From NCBI RefSeq assembly GCF_004683905.1, contig NZ_CP038438.1:2046001-2110000 (forward strand): DNA of 64,000 bases, given 5' to 3'. Made by a program: the position numbers and the translations under genes. This document shows positions 19,591-28,535 of the stretch, piece after piece; positions within the stretch are counted from its first letter, which is position 1; each line of letters begins with the position of its first letter. Below the pieces are notes generated by a model. It saw nothing but the letters and a program-made list of their open reading frames with translations. It was not told the origin of the DNA and did no database searches. Origin of the DNA: Pseudomonas fluorescens (GTDB lineage: Bacteria; Pseudomonadota; Gammaproteobacteria; Pseudomonadales; Pseudomonadaceae).

Positions 19591-22041
19591 TCAGGCCGGC
19601 AACGGGCGGGTTTCTGAACGGGTGCCGGCGACCGGCGCGCTCGGCAGGCGAGTCAGGCGCAGGGCGTTGAGCACCACGGTCAACGAACTGATCGACATGC
19701 CGACCGCAGCCCACACCGGGGTGATCCAGCCGAGGGCGGCGAACGGCAACATGAGGCCATTGTACAGCGCCGCCCACAGCAGGTTCTCGATGATTACCCG
19801 ACGGGTTCTGCGCGCTAAGGTAAAGGCTTGCACCAGCGCGTCGAGGCGGTTGGACAGCAGTACCGCGTCGGCACTGGTTTTCGCCAGATCGGTGGCTGAT
19901 CCCATGGCCACGCTGATGTCGGCAGCGGCCAGCACCGGTACGTCGTTCACCCCATCACCGAGCATCAGCACTTTACGACCTTGAGCGTGCAGCTGTTGCA
20001 GCACTTGCAATTTGTCGTCCGGACGCAGACCGCCACGGGCCTCGTCGATACCCAGTTCGGCGGCGACGCTGGCGACCATCGGCGAGCTGTCGCCGGACAA
20101 CAGCAGCGTGCGCCAGCCACGGGCCTTGCAGGCGGCGAGCAGGGCGGGCGCATCGTCGCGCAGGCGGTCGTCGAGAACGAACCACGCCAGCGCTGCCGAG
20201 TCATCGCCGAGCAGCAGCCACTGACCCGGTTCATCCGGCATCGCCGGCAGCGGCGAACCGCTGAGGGCGCAGACAAATTCTGCCTGACCGATGCGCAAAC
20301 GCTGTGTGCCAACTAGCCCTTCGAGGCCAAGTCCCGGCGTGCTGTGCACTTCTTCAGCCGCCAGTGGCGCACGACCGAAGGCGCGGGCAATCGGGTGTTC
20401 CGAACGATTTTCCAACGCGGCGGCAAGGCTCAGGCACTGGTCGCTGTTCAGCGTGCCCAGTGGACGGATCGAACGCAAAACCAGCCGCCCCTCGGTGAGG
20501 GTGCCGGTCTTGTCGAAGATCACCGTGTCGATCTGGTTCAGGCCTTCCAGCACGTGGCCGCGCGTCAGCAACAGGCCGAGTTTGTGCAGGGTGCCCGTGG
20601 CAGCGGTCAACGCCGTCGGGGTCGCCAGCGATAGCGCGCAAGGGCAGGTCGCGACCAGCATCGCCAGGACGATCCAGAACGCCCGTGACGAGTCCAGCTC
20701 CCACCACAACAGGCCGATGGCCGCCGCTGCAATCAGCGACAACAGCAGGAACCATTGCGCGGCACGGTCGGCGATTTCCGCCAACAGCGGTTTCTCGGCC
20801 TGGGCGCGATCAAGTAGGCGGACGATGGCCGACAGGCGTGTGTCCTGACCCAGCGCCAGCACCTCGACGGTCAACGCGCCTTCGACGTTCAGCGTGCCGG
20901 CGGTGACCGCATCGTCGAGGGTGCGCGGTTGTGGCAGGTATTCGCCGGTCAGCAGCGATTCGTCGATGCTCGACTGGCCGTCGAGGATCTTGCCGTCCGC
21001 CGGCAGGATCGAACCCGGTTGCACCAGCACCCGGTCACCCAGGCGCAATTCGCTGAGCAGGATGCGTTCGCTCTGGCCATTGGCGTCGAGGCGCAGGCAC
21101 GAGGCCGGTAGCAGGTTCACAAGCTGCGCGGTGGCAGCGGCGGTGCGTTCGCGGGCGCGTCGCTCCAGATAGCGCCCGGCGAGCAGGAACAGCGCGAACA
21201 TCCCGACCGCATCGAAATACAGCTCACCGACGCCGGTGATCGAGGTCCAGATCCCGGCAATGTAGGCGCTGCCGATCGCCAGCGACACCGAGACGTCCAT
21301 GGTCAGGTGGCGGGTGCGCAGATCGCGCATCGCGCCTTTGAAGAACGGCGCGCAGCTGTAGAACACGATCGGTGTGGTCAGGAACAGTGCGACCCAGCGC
21401 AGGATCGTGTGCAGTTCGGGGCTGAGGTCGATGTTGAATTCCGGCCAGGTCGCCATGGTCGCCATCATTGCCTGAAACCACAGCAGCCCGGCGACACCGA
21501 GCTGACGCAACGCGAGACGGTTTTCGCTGGCCAGTTGCTCGCTGGCGCGGTCGGCCTGATAGGGGTGGGCGGCGTAACCGATGTGGCGCAGCTCGGCGAG
21601 GATCTGGCTCAGCGGCAATTGTGCGTCGGCCCATTGCACGTGCAGGCGATGGTTGGACAGGTTCAGCCGCGCCTCGGCCACTGCCGGCAGGCTGCGCAGG
21701 TGTTTCTCGATCAGCCAGCCGCAGGCGGCGCAACTGATGCCTTCCATCAGCAGGGTGGTTTCGGCGAGTTCGCCCTCGTGACGGACGAAAGGTTTTTGCA
21801 CGTCGGCGCGGTCGTACAGCGCCAGTTCATCGGTCAATTGCACCGGCAGTGCTTCGGGGTTGGCCGAGGCTTCGCTGCGATGCTGGTAATAGCTTTCCAG
21901 ACCACCGGCGACGATGGCTTCGGCCACGGCCTGACAGCCGGGGCAGCAGAACTCGCGGGACTCCCCGAGCACGACGGCGGTGAAGCGGCTGCCCGACGGG
22001 ACGGGCAGAGCGCAGTGGTAGCAGGGGAGTGGGGTGGTCAT
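19591..22041 (-). CDS. ccoI: Copper-translocating P1B-type ATPase CcoI
   Basis: Exports copper for incorporation into the CcoN active site. The 816-residue protein starts with a Cys-rich binding region (CYHCALPVP...CCPGCQAVAEAI) and a heavy-metal-associated domain (GISCAACGW). The P-type ATPase core has the intramembrane metal motif CPC (ATCPCALSLATP), the phosphorylation site DKTGTLTEG, and the hinge GDGVNDVPVL. Eight membrane segments are expected. It is the FixI/CcoI class rather than the CopA efflux type, supported by its place between ccoH and ccoS. A 210-bp repeat-filled gap separates it from ccoH. Confidence 0.95.
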   Translation of the reverse strand: MTTPLPCYHCALPVPSGSRFTAVVLGESREFCCPGCQAVAEAIVAGGLESYYQHRSEASANPEALPVQLTDELALYDRADVQKPFVRHEGELAETTLLMEGISCAACGWLIEKHLRSLPAVAEARLNLSNHRLHVQWADAQLPLSQILAELRHIGYAAHPYQADRASEQLASENRLALRQLGVAGLLWFQAMMATMATWPEFNIDLSPELHTILRWVALFLTTPIVFYSCAPFFKGAMRDLRTRHLTMDVSVSLAIGSAYIAGIWTSITGVGELYFDAVGMFALFLLAGRYLERRARERTAAATAQLVNLLPASCLRLDANGQSERILLSELRLGDRVLVQPGSILPADGKILDGQSSIDESLLTGEYLPQPRTLDDAVTAGTLNVEGALTVEVLALGQDTRLSAIVRLLDRAQAEKPLLAEIADRAAQWFLLLSLIAAAAIGLLWWELDSSRAFWIVLAMLVATCPCALSLATPTALTAATGTLHKLGLLLTRGHVLEGLNQIDTVIFDKTGTLTEGRLVLRSIRPLGTLNSDQCLSLAAALENRSEHPIARAFGRAPLAAEEVHSTPGLGLEGLVGTQRLRIGQAEFVCALSGSPLPAMPDEPGQWLLLGDDSAALAWFVLDDRLRDDAPALLAACKARGWRTLLLSGDSSPMVASVAAELGIDEARGGLRPDDKLQVLQQLHAQGRKVLMLGDGVNDVPVLAAADISVAMGSATDLAKTSADAVLLSNRLDALVQAFTLARRTRRVIIENLLWAALYNGLMLPFAALGWITPVWAAVGMSISSLTVVLNALRLTRLPSAPVAGTRSETRPLPA

Positions 22042-22086
22042 GGCATCGTTGAGGGGGTAAGCCCTTGCATTGGGGTTGTCCGCTTG

Positions 22087-22238
22087 CCCTCACCCCAGCC
22101 CTCTCCCGGAGGGAGAGGGAGCCGATTGATGGAGGCCGGAAAAGAGGTGCATCCACGGATATCGTCACTGCCATACACAAGGCATGCGAGCCCCTCACCC
22201 TAACCCTCTCCCTCCGGGAGAGGGTTAGGGTGAGGGGC
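22087..22238. repeat. CCCTCACCCTAACCCTCTCC-type repeat pair inside the ccoGHIS operon
   Basis: 22190-22238 is a perfect palindrome with two 23-bp arms and a 3-nt loop (TCC); its left arm begins GCCCCTCACCCTAACCC. A second, shorter copy CCCTCACCCCAGCCCTCTCC with its own inverted arm lies at 22087-22121. The pair fills the ccoH-ccoI gap. A related copy is at 34474. Confidence 0.9.
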
Positions 22239-22251
22239 TTCTGCAGTTTAT

Positions 22252-22791
22252 TTATTTATCCAGGTCTTCGGCGCCCTGCAGCGGTTCGTCACCGAGCAGC
22301 AGATCCTTGTCGTGGCTGACCTGTTCCTCTTCGAACATGCGCCACACGTGGTCGTCCTGCGTGCCCAGCAATTCGACAAAACGCCGGCCTTCGACCTTGT
22401 CGCCCAACTGACCGATGTAACGGCCGGCTTCGGTTTCGCTGCGGGTCAGGACGATCTTGCGATCCTTCTCCGGCTGGGTCGGCGAGATCAGGTTCAGTTC
22501 CAGGGTTTTCGGCTGGCTGTCGCCGCTCAGGCGCAGGTCGACTTCGCCGGTCAGGTCATCCAGATGCACGCTGGCGCGCATCTTCAGCTCCTGCGCCAGC
22601 AGCTCGCGATCCAGCGAGCGGTTGATGCCTTTGCCGGCCTCGTAATAGTTGTCGTTGACCAGGTTGTCCGGGTTGTTCACCGCGATGGTCACCATCGACA
22701 GGGTCAAGGTCACCGAACAGGCCAGAATTCCGATGATGATCCACGGCCAAAGGTGCTTGTACCAAGGACTGGCGGCGTTTGCTGCGGGCAT
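22252..22791 (-). CDS. ccoH: cbb3 oxidase assembly protein CcoH
   Basis: A 179-residue protein with one N-terminal transmembrane helix (WPWIIIGILACSVTLTLSMV, residues about 15-34) and a periplasmic domain containing NDNYYEAGKGINRSLDRE, a FixH/CcoH hallmark. CcoH stabilises early cbb3 assembly intermediates. ATG 22791 has GAGAGA upstream; the in-frame TTG at 22806 overlaps the ccoG stop and is less likely. It begins 12 bp after ccoG. Confidence 0.92.
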   Translation of the reverse strand: MPAANAASPWYKHLWPWIIIGILACSVTLTLSMVTIAVNNPDNLVNDNYYEAGKGINRSLDRELLAQELKMRASVHLDDLTGEVDLRLSGDSQPKTLELNLISPTQPEKDRKIVLTRSETEAGRYIGQLGDKVEGRRFVELLGTQDDHVWRMFEEEQVSHDKDLLLGDEPLQGAEDLDK

Positions 22792-22802
22792 GTTCAGTTC
22801 TC

Positions 22803-24221
22803 TCAACGGGTTTGTGGGCCGATGAATCGGCTCTTGGCTTCAACGTGGACGCTATCATCGTCGGCATCCTTGAGGATGAATTTCACCTCGTTGGTGCTCG
22901 ACGGCAATTGTTCCGGTGCGCTCGACAACTCCACCGGCATGCTGAAGATTTCGCCGGCCGGCACCTTGATCTCGCGTTTGCCTTGCAGGCGCAGATCCGG
23001 CAGACCGGCGGCTTCCAGCACGTAGGTGTGGTCGCGCTGATCCTTGTTCATGATCTTCAGGCTGTAGACGTTTTCGATCCGGCCCTCGGCGTTCTCGCGG
23101 TACAGCACGCGGTCCTTGCTGACGTCGAAGCCGACCAGCGAGCGCATGAAGAACGCCGTCACCAGCAGGCTGATCATCGCCAGCAACACCACCGCATAGC
23201 CGATCAGGCGTGGCCGCAGTTTATGGGTTTTCTGGCCGGAGAGGTTGTGTTCGGTGGTGTAGCTGATGAGGCCGCGCGGGTAGTCCATCTTGTCCATGAT
23301 CGCGTCGCAGGCGTCGATGCACGCGGCGCAACCGATGCATTCGATCTGCAGGCCGTCACGGATGTCGATACCGGTCGGGCACACCTGAACGCACATGGTG
23401 CAATCGATGCAGTCGCCCAGACCCATGGCCTTGTAGTCGACACCTTTCTTGCGCGGGCCACGGCTTTCGCCGCGACGCGGGTCGTAGGAAACAATCAGGG
23501 TGTCCTTGTCGAACATCACGCTCTGGAAACGTGCGTACGGACACATGTAGATGCACACCTGCTCGCGCAGCCAGCCGGCGTTGCCGTAGGTGGCGAGGGT
23601 GAAGAAACCGACCCAGAAATACGACCAGCCATCGGCCTGGCCGGTGAAGAATTCGAACACCAGTTCGCGGATTGGCGAAAAGTAGCCGACGAAGGTCATG
23701 CCGGTGACGAAGCCGATCAGCAGCCACAATGAATGCTTGGCGAGCTTGCGCAGAAATTTGTTGCCGGTCATCGGCGCTTTATCGAGCTTGATCCGCTGGT
23801 TGCGGTCGCCTTCGGTGACCTTCTCGCACCACATGAAAATCCACGTCCACACGCTTTGCGGACAGGTGTAGCCGCACCAGACGCGGCCGGCGTAAACGGT
23901 GATGAAGAACAGGCCGAACGCCGCAATGATCAGCAGCCCCGACAGCAGGATGAAGTCCTGCGGCCAGAAGGTCGCACCAAAGATGAAGAACTTGCGTTCC
24001 GGCAGGTTCCACCACACCGCCTGATGCCCGCCCCAGTTCAGCCACACCGTACCGAAATACAACAGGAACAGCGCGGCGCCGCCGATCATACGTAGATTGC
24101 GGAACAGGCCGGTGAAAGCACGGGTGTAGATTTTTTCTCGAGAGGCGTAAAGATCGACGCTGTTGTTCGCGTTTTTGCTCGGTGGTGTGACGTCGTGTAC
24201 CGGAATCTGGTTGCTCATCAT
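22803..24221 (-). CDS. ccoG: Polyferredoxin-type copper/redox protein CcoG
   Basis: A 472-residue membrane protein of the RdxA/FixG family, which reduces Cu(II) for cbb3 assembly. It has about five membrane segments, CGYTCPQSVW (about residue 118), and two [4Fe-4S] ferredoxin motifs: CIDCTMCVQVCPTG and CIGCAACIDACDA, followed by a C-terminal Ig-like periplasmic domain with PAGEIFSMPVELS. Two ATGs stand in tandem (24221, 24218) after a weak GGGA ribosome site. An Anr box lies about 165-180 bp upstream. First gene of ccoG-H-I-S. Confidence 0.95.
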   Translation of the reverse strand: MMSNQIPVHDVTPPSKNANNSVDLYASREKIYTRAFTGLFRNLRMIGGAALFLLYFGTVWLNWGGHQAVWWNLPERKFFIFGATFWPQDFILLSGLLIIAAFGLFFITVYAGRVWCGYTCPQSVWTWIFMWCEKVTEGDRNQRIKLDKAPMTGNKFLRKLAKHSLWLLIGFVTGMTFVGYFSPIRELVFEFFTGQADGWSYFWVGFFTLATYGNAGWLREQVCIYMCPYARFQSVMFDKDTLIVSYDPRRGESRGPRKKGVDYKAMGLGDCIDCTMCVQVCPTGIDIRDGLQIECIGCAACIDACDAIMDKMDYPRGLISYTTEHNLSGQKTHKLRPRLIGYAVVLLAMISLLVTAFFMRSLVGFDVSKDRVLYRENAEGRIENVYSLKIMNKDQRDHTYVLEAAGLPDLRLQGKREIKVPAGEIFSMPVELSSAPEQLPSSTNEVKFILKDADDDSVHVEAKSRFIGPQTR

Positions 24222-24385
24222 TGCATCCCACGGCAGTGGACAAATGCCTCGGTCGATACGTGCCGACCGCGGTCAGAAAGGGGTGTCGCAGTGGCGCAAT
24301 GATACGCCTGTCGCTCTAACTCAAGGGTGCGACCTTTGGTCGCGTTGGGGAAAAAGCATTATTGGTGTAGCGAATGCAGCAAAGC

Positions 24386-24399
24386 CTGATGCAGATCAA
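24386..24399 (-). promoter_or_regulatory. Anr box upstream of ccoG
   Basis: Read on the minus strand, TTGATCTGCATCAG: one mismatch to TTGAT-N4-ATCAA. It is centred about 172 bp before the ccoG start. Confidence 0.72.
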
Positions 24400-24440
24400 T
24401 TGACTTGTTGAGTATGGACGGTTTTGGGGTGGCGGCTAAT

Positions 24441-24851
24441 TCATTGTTCCCATGGGTTGATCAGGGCGACGCCGCTCGAGCGGAAATCACCGACATTGCG
24501 GGTGACCACTGTGAGTCCATGCACCAGGGCCGTGGCAGCTATCAATGCATCGCTTTCATTGGCCTGGTCGGGTACATGCAGGCTGGCACAACGCAGTGCC
24601 ACCGCGGCATCAACCGGCAGAATTCGTGCTTCGAATGCCGGAATGACGTGACGCGTCAGCCAACTGCGCAACAGCTTTCCTTGAGCAGGATCACGCCGTT
24701 CCATTCGCAGTACTCCGGTTTCCAGTTCTTTCAAAGTAATGGCGGAAATGTACAGGCGCGGGGCGATGACGCCTTTGGCCCAACTGACCACATTGGCATC
24801 GGCCTGCGGCTTGCGAAGTTCGGAAATCACATTGGTGTCGAGTAAATACAT
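24441..24851 (-). CDS. vapC: PIN-domain ribonuclease toxin, VapC type
   Basis: A 136-residue PIN-domain toxin likely to cleave RNA with Mg2+. The acidic residues expected of PIN enzymes are present: Asp5 in MYLLDTNVISEL, Glu42 in TLKELETG, and the SDALIAATAL Asp near 100, with VVTRNVGDF near the end. The start overlaps the antitoxin stop by one base (TGATG), the usual toxin-antitoxin coupling. The FitB/VapC branch is likely. The pair sits between ccoG and cco-1 and probably arrived by transfer. Confidence 0.9.
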   Translation of the reverse strand: MYLLDTNVISELRKPQADANVVSWAKGVIAPRLYISAITLKELETGVLRMERRDPAQGKLLRSWLTRHVIPAFEARILPVDAAVALRCASLHVPDQANESDALIAATALVHGLTVVTRNVGDFRSSGVALINPWEQ

Positions 24852-25108
24852 CAGGACAGATCCACGGGACGATGAATGATGACTGCGCGCTCGGTTTCGA
24901 AATCGATGTCGGCAGCCTCCGGCATGACCAACAAATCGACAATGCTCGTGTTTGCGCCGCTCAGTTTCTGATATTCCTCAATGCTCAACAGGACATGAGA
25001 GGCCTTGCCACGGTCGGTGATGATCACTGGACCCAGACGCGCAGCCTTTTTGGCGCTGCTGGTGTCCTGATTGAATTCACGGCTGGAGATGGTGGTGATT
25101 GCCATCAT
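24851..25108 (-). CDS. Antitoxin, Phd/YefM type
   Basis: An 85-residue antitoxin. The N-terminal DNA-binding part has ITTISSREFNQDTSSAKKAA and GPVIITDRGKASHVLLSIEEY, the Phd/YefM signature; the C-terminal part (MPEAADIDFETERAV) should wrap the toxin. Two ATGs are adjacent (25108, 25105) after AGAGG. It probably represses its own promoter, as the family does. Upstream in-frame extensions lack a ribosome site. Confidence 0.88.
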   Translation of the reverse strand: MMAITTISSREFNQDTSSAKKAARLGPVIITDRGKASHVLLSIEEYQKLSGANTSIVDLLVMPEAADIDFETERAVIIHRPVDLS

Positions 25109-25694
25109 GGTTGACCTCTCGCAATACAGATGTAGCAACGTTACTACTTCGCCTTGGGGGCGGCAATCGAGGAAGACAGGACTCAGCCGTCCGTTGGTCG
25201 GTCCGTGGCAGACATCAGTCGAGCCAGCCTCGCACAAGGCGCAGACCGGCTCGGATTGATTCAGACGTGGCGTCAAGACTCAGGGAAGTCTGCCGCCGCC
25301 CAGGCTCTCGAGACTGCCGGTATTTCTGTGGGGCTTTGTGGTGCTTCTGGAGTCGGGTTGCAACGGATTACCCAGTGTCACGGCAATCGATTCCACGGGG
25401 TGGTTCGATGGATCGATTGCCTGATCGTTGTCTATGAGTTTCTGATCAACCGGGAGAGGGTTTTTGCTGTCATTCAACATAGCGGCTTCATCCTTGAAGT
25501 GGCTCCGATGAGGGTCAACGGGCTGTGGACGACCCTACAGAGCATAGCGAATCGGGCGATTTTAATATTCAAGAAATATCATTAGTTAATTAATAGGTTT
25601 TGTTTTCTTGTTTTTTTCGAATAGCTTATTGGCTGTTCTGCAGCGTGCTAGTTGCATGTTCATGTTTTGAAATTTAACGGAATAATGGAGTGTT
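25109..25694. other. Accessory gap between antitoxin and metallophosphoesterase
   Basis: Apart from the doubtful small gene above I see nothing firm. The part from about 25550 to 25694 is clearly AT-rich with T-runs (for example GTTTTGTTTTCTTG), unlike the surroundings, and probably holds the promoter of the metallophosphoesterase gene on foreign DNA. Confidence 0.5.
25280..25480 (-). CDS. Small hypothetical protein (uncertain)
   Basis: A possible 66-residue polar protein rich in Asp, Asn, Pro and Ser (for example DNDQAIDPSNHPVESIAV). AAGGAT lies about 10-12 nt before the ATG. An overlapping open frame runs the other way (25154-25585), and I cannot decide from composition. No family recognised and no membrane or signal segment. 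It may be a real accessory gene or chance. Confidence 0.3.
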   Translation of the reverse strand: MLNDSKNPLPVDQKLIDNDQAIDPSNHPVESIAVTLGNPLQPDSRSTTKPHRNTGSLESLGGGRLP

Positions 25695-26699
25695 ATGAAA
25701 ATCAAGGAAGTTAAAAAGCTCTTCGCTTGTTTGTGTCTGGTGTCCCTGACTTCTCTCGCCAGTGCCAATGAAGGTATGCCGCAGCACATGGTATTTGCAT
25801 CAGACCCGCAATACCCGTGGACAGAAAAGTCGGACAGTGGCGAGGATGAATCGAGCGCGGATTTCGAAAAACGCGCGAAATGGCTGGTGGAAACCCAGTT
25901 CGCGAGCATTGCCCAGTTCCGCACCGAGATGGGCGGGCAGGCTGCCGTGCCATTGATGATCAACGGTGACATGACCGCGTTTGGCCACGGCTGGCAGCGC
26001 TCTTTCATCGGTTCGATGCTGAAGAAACACTTTGGCGATCACGTGCTCTACGGATTGGGCAATCACGACTACCAGAACAACGTGAATGACTGTTTCAGTG
26101 AAAGTTGCGCAGCGGGCAGTATTGTTGATTACCGTGATCATCATGTCGGTAAAGTCGATGAATTTGATCTGGAAGTCACCGGCAGCTTTGTGAATAAACA
26201 CTATCTGGGTAGTCTGGCTTATTCAAAGAATATGGGTGAAGTGCATCTGGTGCAGTTGAACAATGAACCCACTTATGCGGTGAAGATTTCTCACGCGTTG
26301 AATCCGACCACATTCGATATCACGGCGTCGCTGGACTGGCTGGAAAATGATTTGCGAATAGCGCGAGCGCAGGGCTACGCGATCATTATCAACATGCACA
26401 AGCCCTATGAGTGGAAAGGCAGTTGGGATCAAGAGAAGCGCTTTCGCGAAATGATTGAAAAGTATCAGGTGACGGCGATGTTCGCCGGCCACTTCCACGA
26501 CGAGGGTGGTAGCCAGACCTATATGGGGAGCGTGCCGATGTTTCTCAGCGGTTCAGCTTCTCAGCAGACGTACCTGACCGCCACTTTTTCCAAGGATCGC
26601 AAGCAATTGGAGGTGAGTCTGGTCGAGGACAATCAGTGGCGCAAACGTACGCCGGTGGCCACCGTGCCGGTGAAGTCGATCTGGGCCAGTAACCCATAA
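25695..26699 (+). CDS. Secreted calcineurin-like metallophosphoesterase
   Basis: A 334-residue protein with a signal peptide (MKIKEVKKLFACLCLVSLTS, cleavage near ASA-NE). The metal-binding motifs of calcineurin-like phosphoesterases appear in order: SDPQYPW (aspartate of motif I, with Gln in place of the usual His), NGDMTAFG (GD), GLGNHDY (GNHD), a His in IINMHKPYEW and the final AGHFHDEG (GHxH). These give a dimetal phosphodiesterase or phosphatase acting in the periplasm or outside. Codon and base composition are less GC-rich than the neighbours. With the AT-rich leader and adjacent toxin-antitoxin pair, this suggests horizontal acquisition. Substrate unknown. Confidence 0.85.
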   Translation: MKIKEVKKLFACLCLVSLTSLASANEGMPQHMVFASDPQYPWTEKSDSGEDESSADFEKRAKWLVETQFASIAQFRTEMGGQAAVPLMINGDMTAFGHGWQRSFIGSMLKKHFGDHVLYGLGNHDYQNNVNDCFSESCAAGSIVDYRDHHVGKVDEFDLEVTGSFVNKHYLGSLAYSKNMGEVHLVQLNNEPTYAVKISHALNPTTFDITASLDWLENDLRIARAQGYAIIINMHKPYEWKGSWDQEKRFREMIEKYQVTAMFAGHFHDEGGSQTYMGSVPMFLSGSASQQTYLTATFSKDRKQLEVSLVEDNQWRKRTPVATVPVKSIWASNP

Positions 26700-26702
26700 A
26701 AA

Positions 26703-26735
26703 ATCCCCCGCCAGAGCACTGGCGGGGGATTCTTC
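26703..26735. terminator. Bidirectional terminator between metallophosphoesterase gene and ccoP1
   Basis: ATCCCCCGCCAG - AGCA - CTGGCGGGGGAT, a perfect 12-bp stem, followed by TCTTCATT on the plus strand and by TTTTTTA on the minus strand after the stem. It fits both convergent genes. Confidence 0.88.
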
Positions 26736-26754
26736 ATTGCATCAAGCCCTGGCT

Positions 26755-27738
26755 TTACTGCGCCTCGGCTTCCGGCGCTTTTTCACCGTGGGACAGGCTG
26801 TAAACGTAAGCCGCCAGCAGGTGGACCTTGTCGTTGCCTTGCAGTTGTTCCTGCGCAGGCATCTGGCCCTGACGGCCGTAACGGATGGTCTGCTGCAGTT
26901 GCGCGAAGCTCGAACCGTAGATGAACGCGGCCGGGTGGGTCAGGTTAGGCGCGCCCATCGCCGGGGTGCCTTTGCCTTCCGGACCGTGGCAGGCCACGCA
27001 GTTGGCGGCGAACAGTTTCTGGCCGTTGGCCGGGTCAGCCTTGGTGCCTTCCGGCAGTTTGCGGCCATCGAGCTGGGTCACCACGAAGGCTGCGACATCG
27101 GCTACGCCTTGTTCGCCAATGACTTCGGCCCAGGCCGGCATCACCGCGTGTCGACCGCCCATGATGGTGGTCTTGATGGTTTCCGGCTCGCCGCCCCAGC
27201 GCCAGTCGGCGTCGGTCAGGTTCGGAAAGCCATAGGCGCCCTTGGCGTCGGAACCGTGGCAGACCGAGCAGTTGGAGGCGAACAGACGGCCACCCATCTT
27301 CAAGGCTTGCGGGTCCTTGGCAACTTCTTCGATCGGCATCGCCGCGAACTTGGCGAAGATCGGACCGAACTTGGCGTCCGAGCGGGCCATTTCCTTTTCC
27401 CATTCGTGCACGCCGGTCCAGCCGGTCTTGCCGTTGGCGAACGCGGTCTGCTTGTCGTTATCGAGGTAGTTGTAGCCCGGCAGCAGGCCTTTCCAGTTGC
27501 CCAGGCCCGGGTACAGCACCAGATAACCCAGGGCGAACACGATGGTGCCCACGAACAGCATGAACCACCATTTCGGCAGTGGGTTGTCGTACTCCTCGAT
27601 CCCGTCGAAGGAGTGGCCGACCGTTTCGTCCGTCTGTTCGCTGCGCTGGCCCTTGCGGGTCGACAGCAGCAGCCAGGTCAGGGCGAAGATCGTACCGAGA
27701 CTGAGGACTGTGACGTACAGACTCCAGAATGTAGTCAT
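26755..27738 (-). CDS. ccoP: cbb3 oxidase dihaem subunit CcoP, operon 1
   Basis: Membrane-anchored dihaem cytochrome c passing electrons to CcoO/CcoN. The 327 residues have an N-terminal membrane hairpin ([20 protein letters not shown] and [20 protein letters not shown]), then two cytochrome c domains with haem motifs CSVCH (about 158) and CVACH (about 247) and axial Met candidates in VMPAW and QMPAQ. Compared with the operon-2 copy it carries an extra stretch [15 protein letters not shown] near residue 89. The start overlaps ccoQ by 4 bp. Confidence 0.96.
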   Translation of the reverse strand: MTTFWSLYVTVLSLGTIFALTWLLLSTRKGQRSEQTDETVGHSFDGIEEYDNPLPKWWFMLFVGTIVFALGYLVLYPGLGNWKGLLPGYNYLDNDKQTAFANGKTGWTGVHEWEKEMARSDAKFGPIFAKFAAMPIEEVAKDPQALKMGGRLFASNCSVCHGSDAKGAYGFPNLTDADWRWGGEPETIKTTIMGGRHAVMPAWAEVIGEQGVADVAAFVVTQLDGRKLPEGTKADPANGQKLFAANCVACHGPEGKGTPAMGAPNLTHPAAFIYGSSFAQLQQTIRYGRQGQMPAQEQLQGNDKVHLLAAYVYSLSHGEKAPEAEAQ

Positions 27739-27920
27739 TCTTTGTTACTCCTAGAAGCTTGCTCGACGTGCTTGATGGCTTCGGGATCATCCGCAAAAGG
27801 CAGCAAGGTTGCGTCTTCAAACTCCGACTTGCGCTTGGGGCTGAATACCCACAACGCCAAACCGATGAAGGCCACCATCACGACGACGGTGCCCAGGCCG
27901 CGAATCATCCCGATATCCAT
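27735..27920 (-). CDS. ccoQ: cbb3 oxidase small subunit CcoQ, operon 1
   Basis: A 61-residue protein with one membrane helix ([19 protein letters not shown]) and the short tail [19 protein letters not shown]. CcoQ stabilises the complex. It lies between ccoO and ccoP with a 4-bp overlap into ccoP. Confidence 0.93.
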   Translation of the reverse strand: MDIGMIRGLGTVVVMVAFIGLALWVFSPKRKSEFEDATLLPFADDPEAIKHVEQASRSNKE

Positions 27921-27926
27921 GAAGAA

Positions 27927-28535
27927 TCACCGTTTGCTTTTGATGATGGTGCCCAGGCCCTGAAGGTAGGCCACCAGCGCGTCCATTTCGGTTTTGCCCT
28001 TCACGGCATCTTTTGCACCGGCGATGTCTTCGTCGGTGTAAGGGACGCCGAGCGTGCGCAACACTTCCATTTTCTTGGCCGTGTCTTTGCCGTCGAGCTT
28101 GTTTTCCACGAGGAACGGGTAAGCCGGCATTTTCGACTCAGGTACCACGTTGCGCGGGTTGTACAGGTGCGCACGCTGCCAGTCATCGGAGTAACGACCG
28201 CCCACGCGAGCCAGATCCGGGCCGGTACGTTTGGAACCCCACAGGAACGGGTGGTCCCAGACGCTTTCACCGGCGACCGAGTAGTGGCCGTAGCGTTCGG
28301 TTTCAGCGCGGAACGGGCGGATCATCTGCGAGTGGCAGCCGACACAACCGTTGGCGATATAGACGTCGCGGCCTTCCAGTTCCAGCGCCGAACGCGGCTT
28401 CATGCCCTCGACCGGCTTGTTGGTGACGTCCTGGAAGAACAGCGGAACGATCTGGGTCAGGCCGCCAATGCTGACGGCGATGACCATGAAGAAGGCCAGC
28501 AGGCCAATATTCTTCTCGACAGCTTCATGCTTCAT
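27927..28535 (-). CDS. ccoO: cbb3 oxidase monohaem subunit CcoO, operon 1
   Basis: A 202-residue c-type cytochrome with an N-terminal anchor ([20 protein letters not shown]), haem motif CVGCH (about residue 64, in [14 protein letters not shown]), and the conserved [20 protein letters not shown] and SKMPAYPFL (axial Met). The first base of ccoO overlaps the last of ccoN. It hands electrons to CcoN. Confidence 0.96.
   Translation of the reverse strand: MKHEAVEKNIGLLAFFMVIAVSIGGLTQIVPLFFQDVTNKPVEGMKPRSALELEGRDVYIANGCVGCHSQMIRPFRAETERYGHYSVAGESVWDHPFLWGSKRTGPDLARVGGRYSDDWQRAHLYNPRNVVPESKMPAYPFLVENKLDGKDTAKKMEVLRTLGVPYTDEDIAGAKDAVKGKTEMDALVAYLQGLGTIIKSKR

Noticed and set aside
24405..24845. Plus-strand frame opposite vapC
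   Set aside because: Antisense to a PIN-domain toxin with complete catalytic residues.
25154..25585. 143-codon plus-strand frame next to the antitoxin gene
   Set aside because: No ribosome site or recognisable features, and it overlaps a minus-strand candidate. Left as unresolved accessory DNA.
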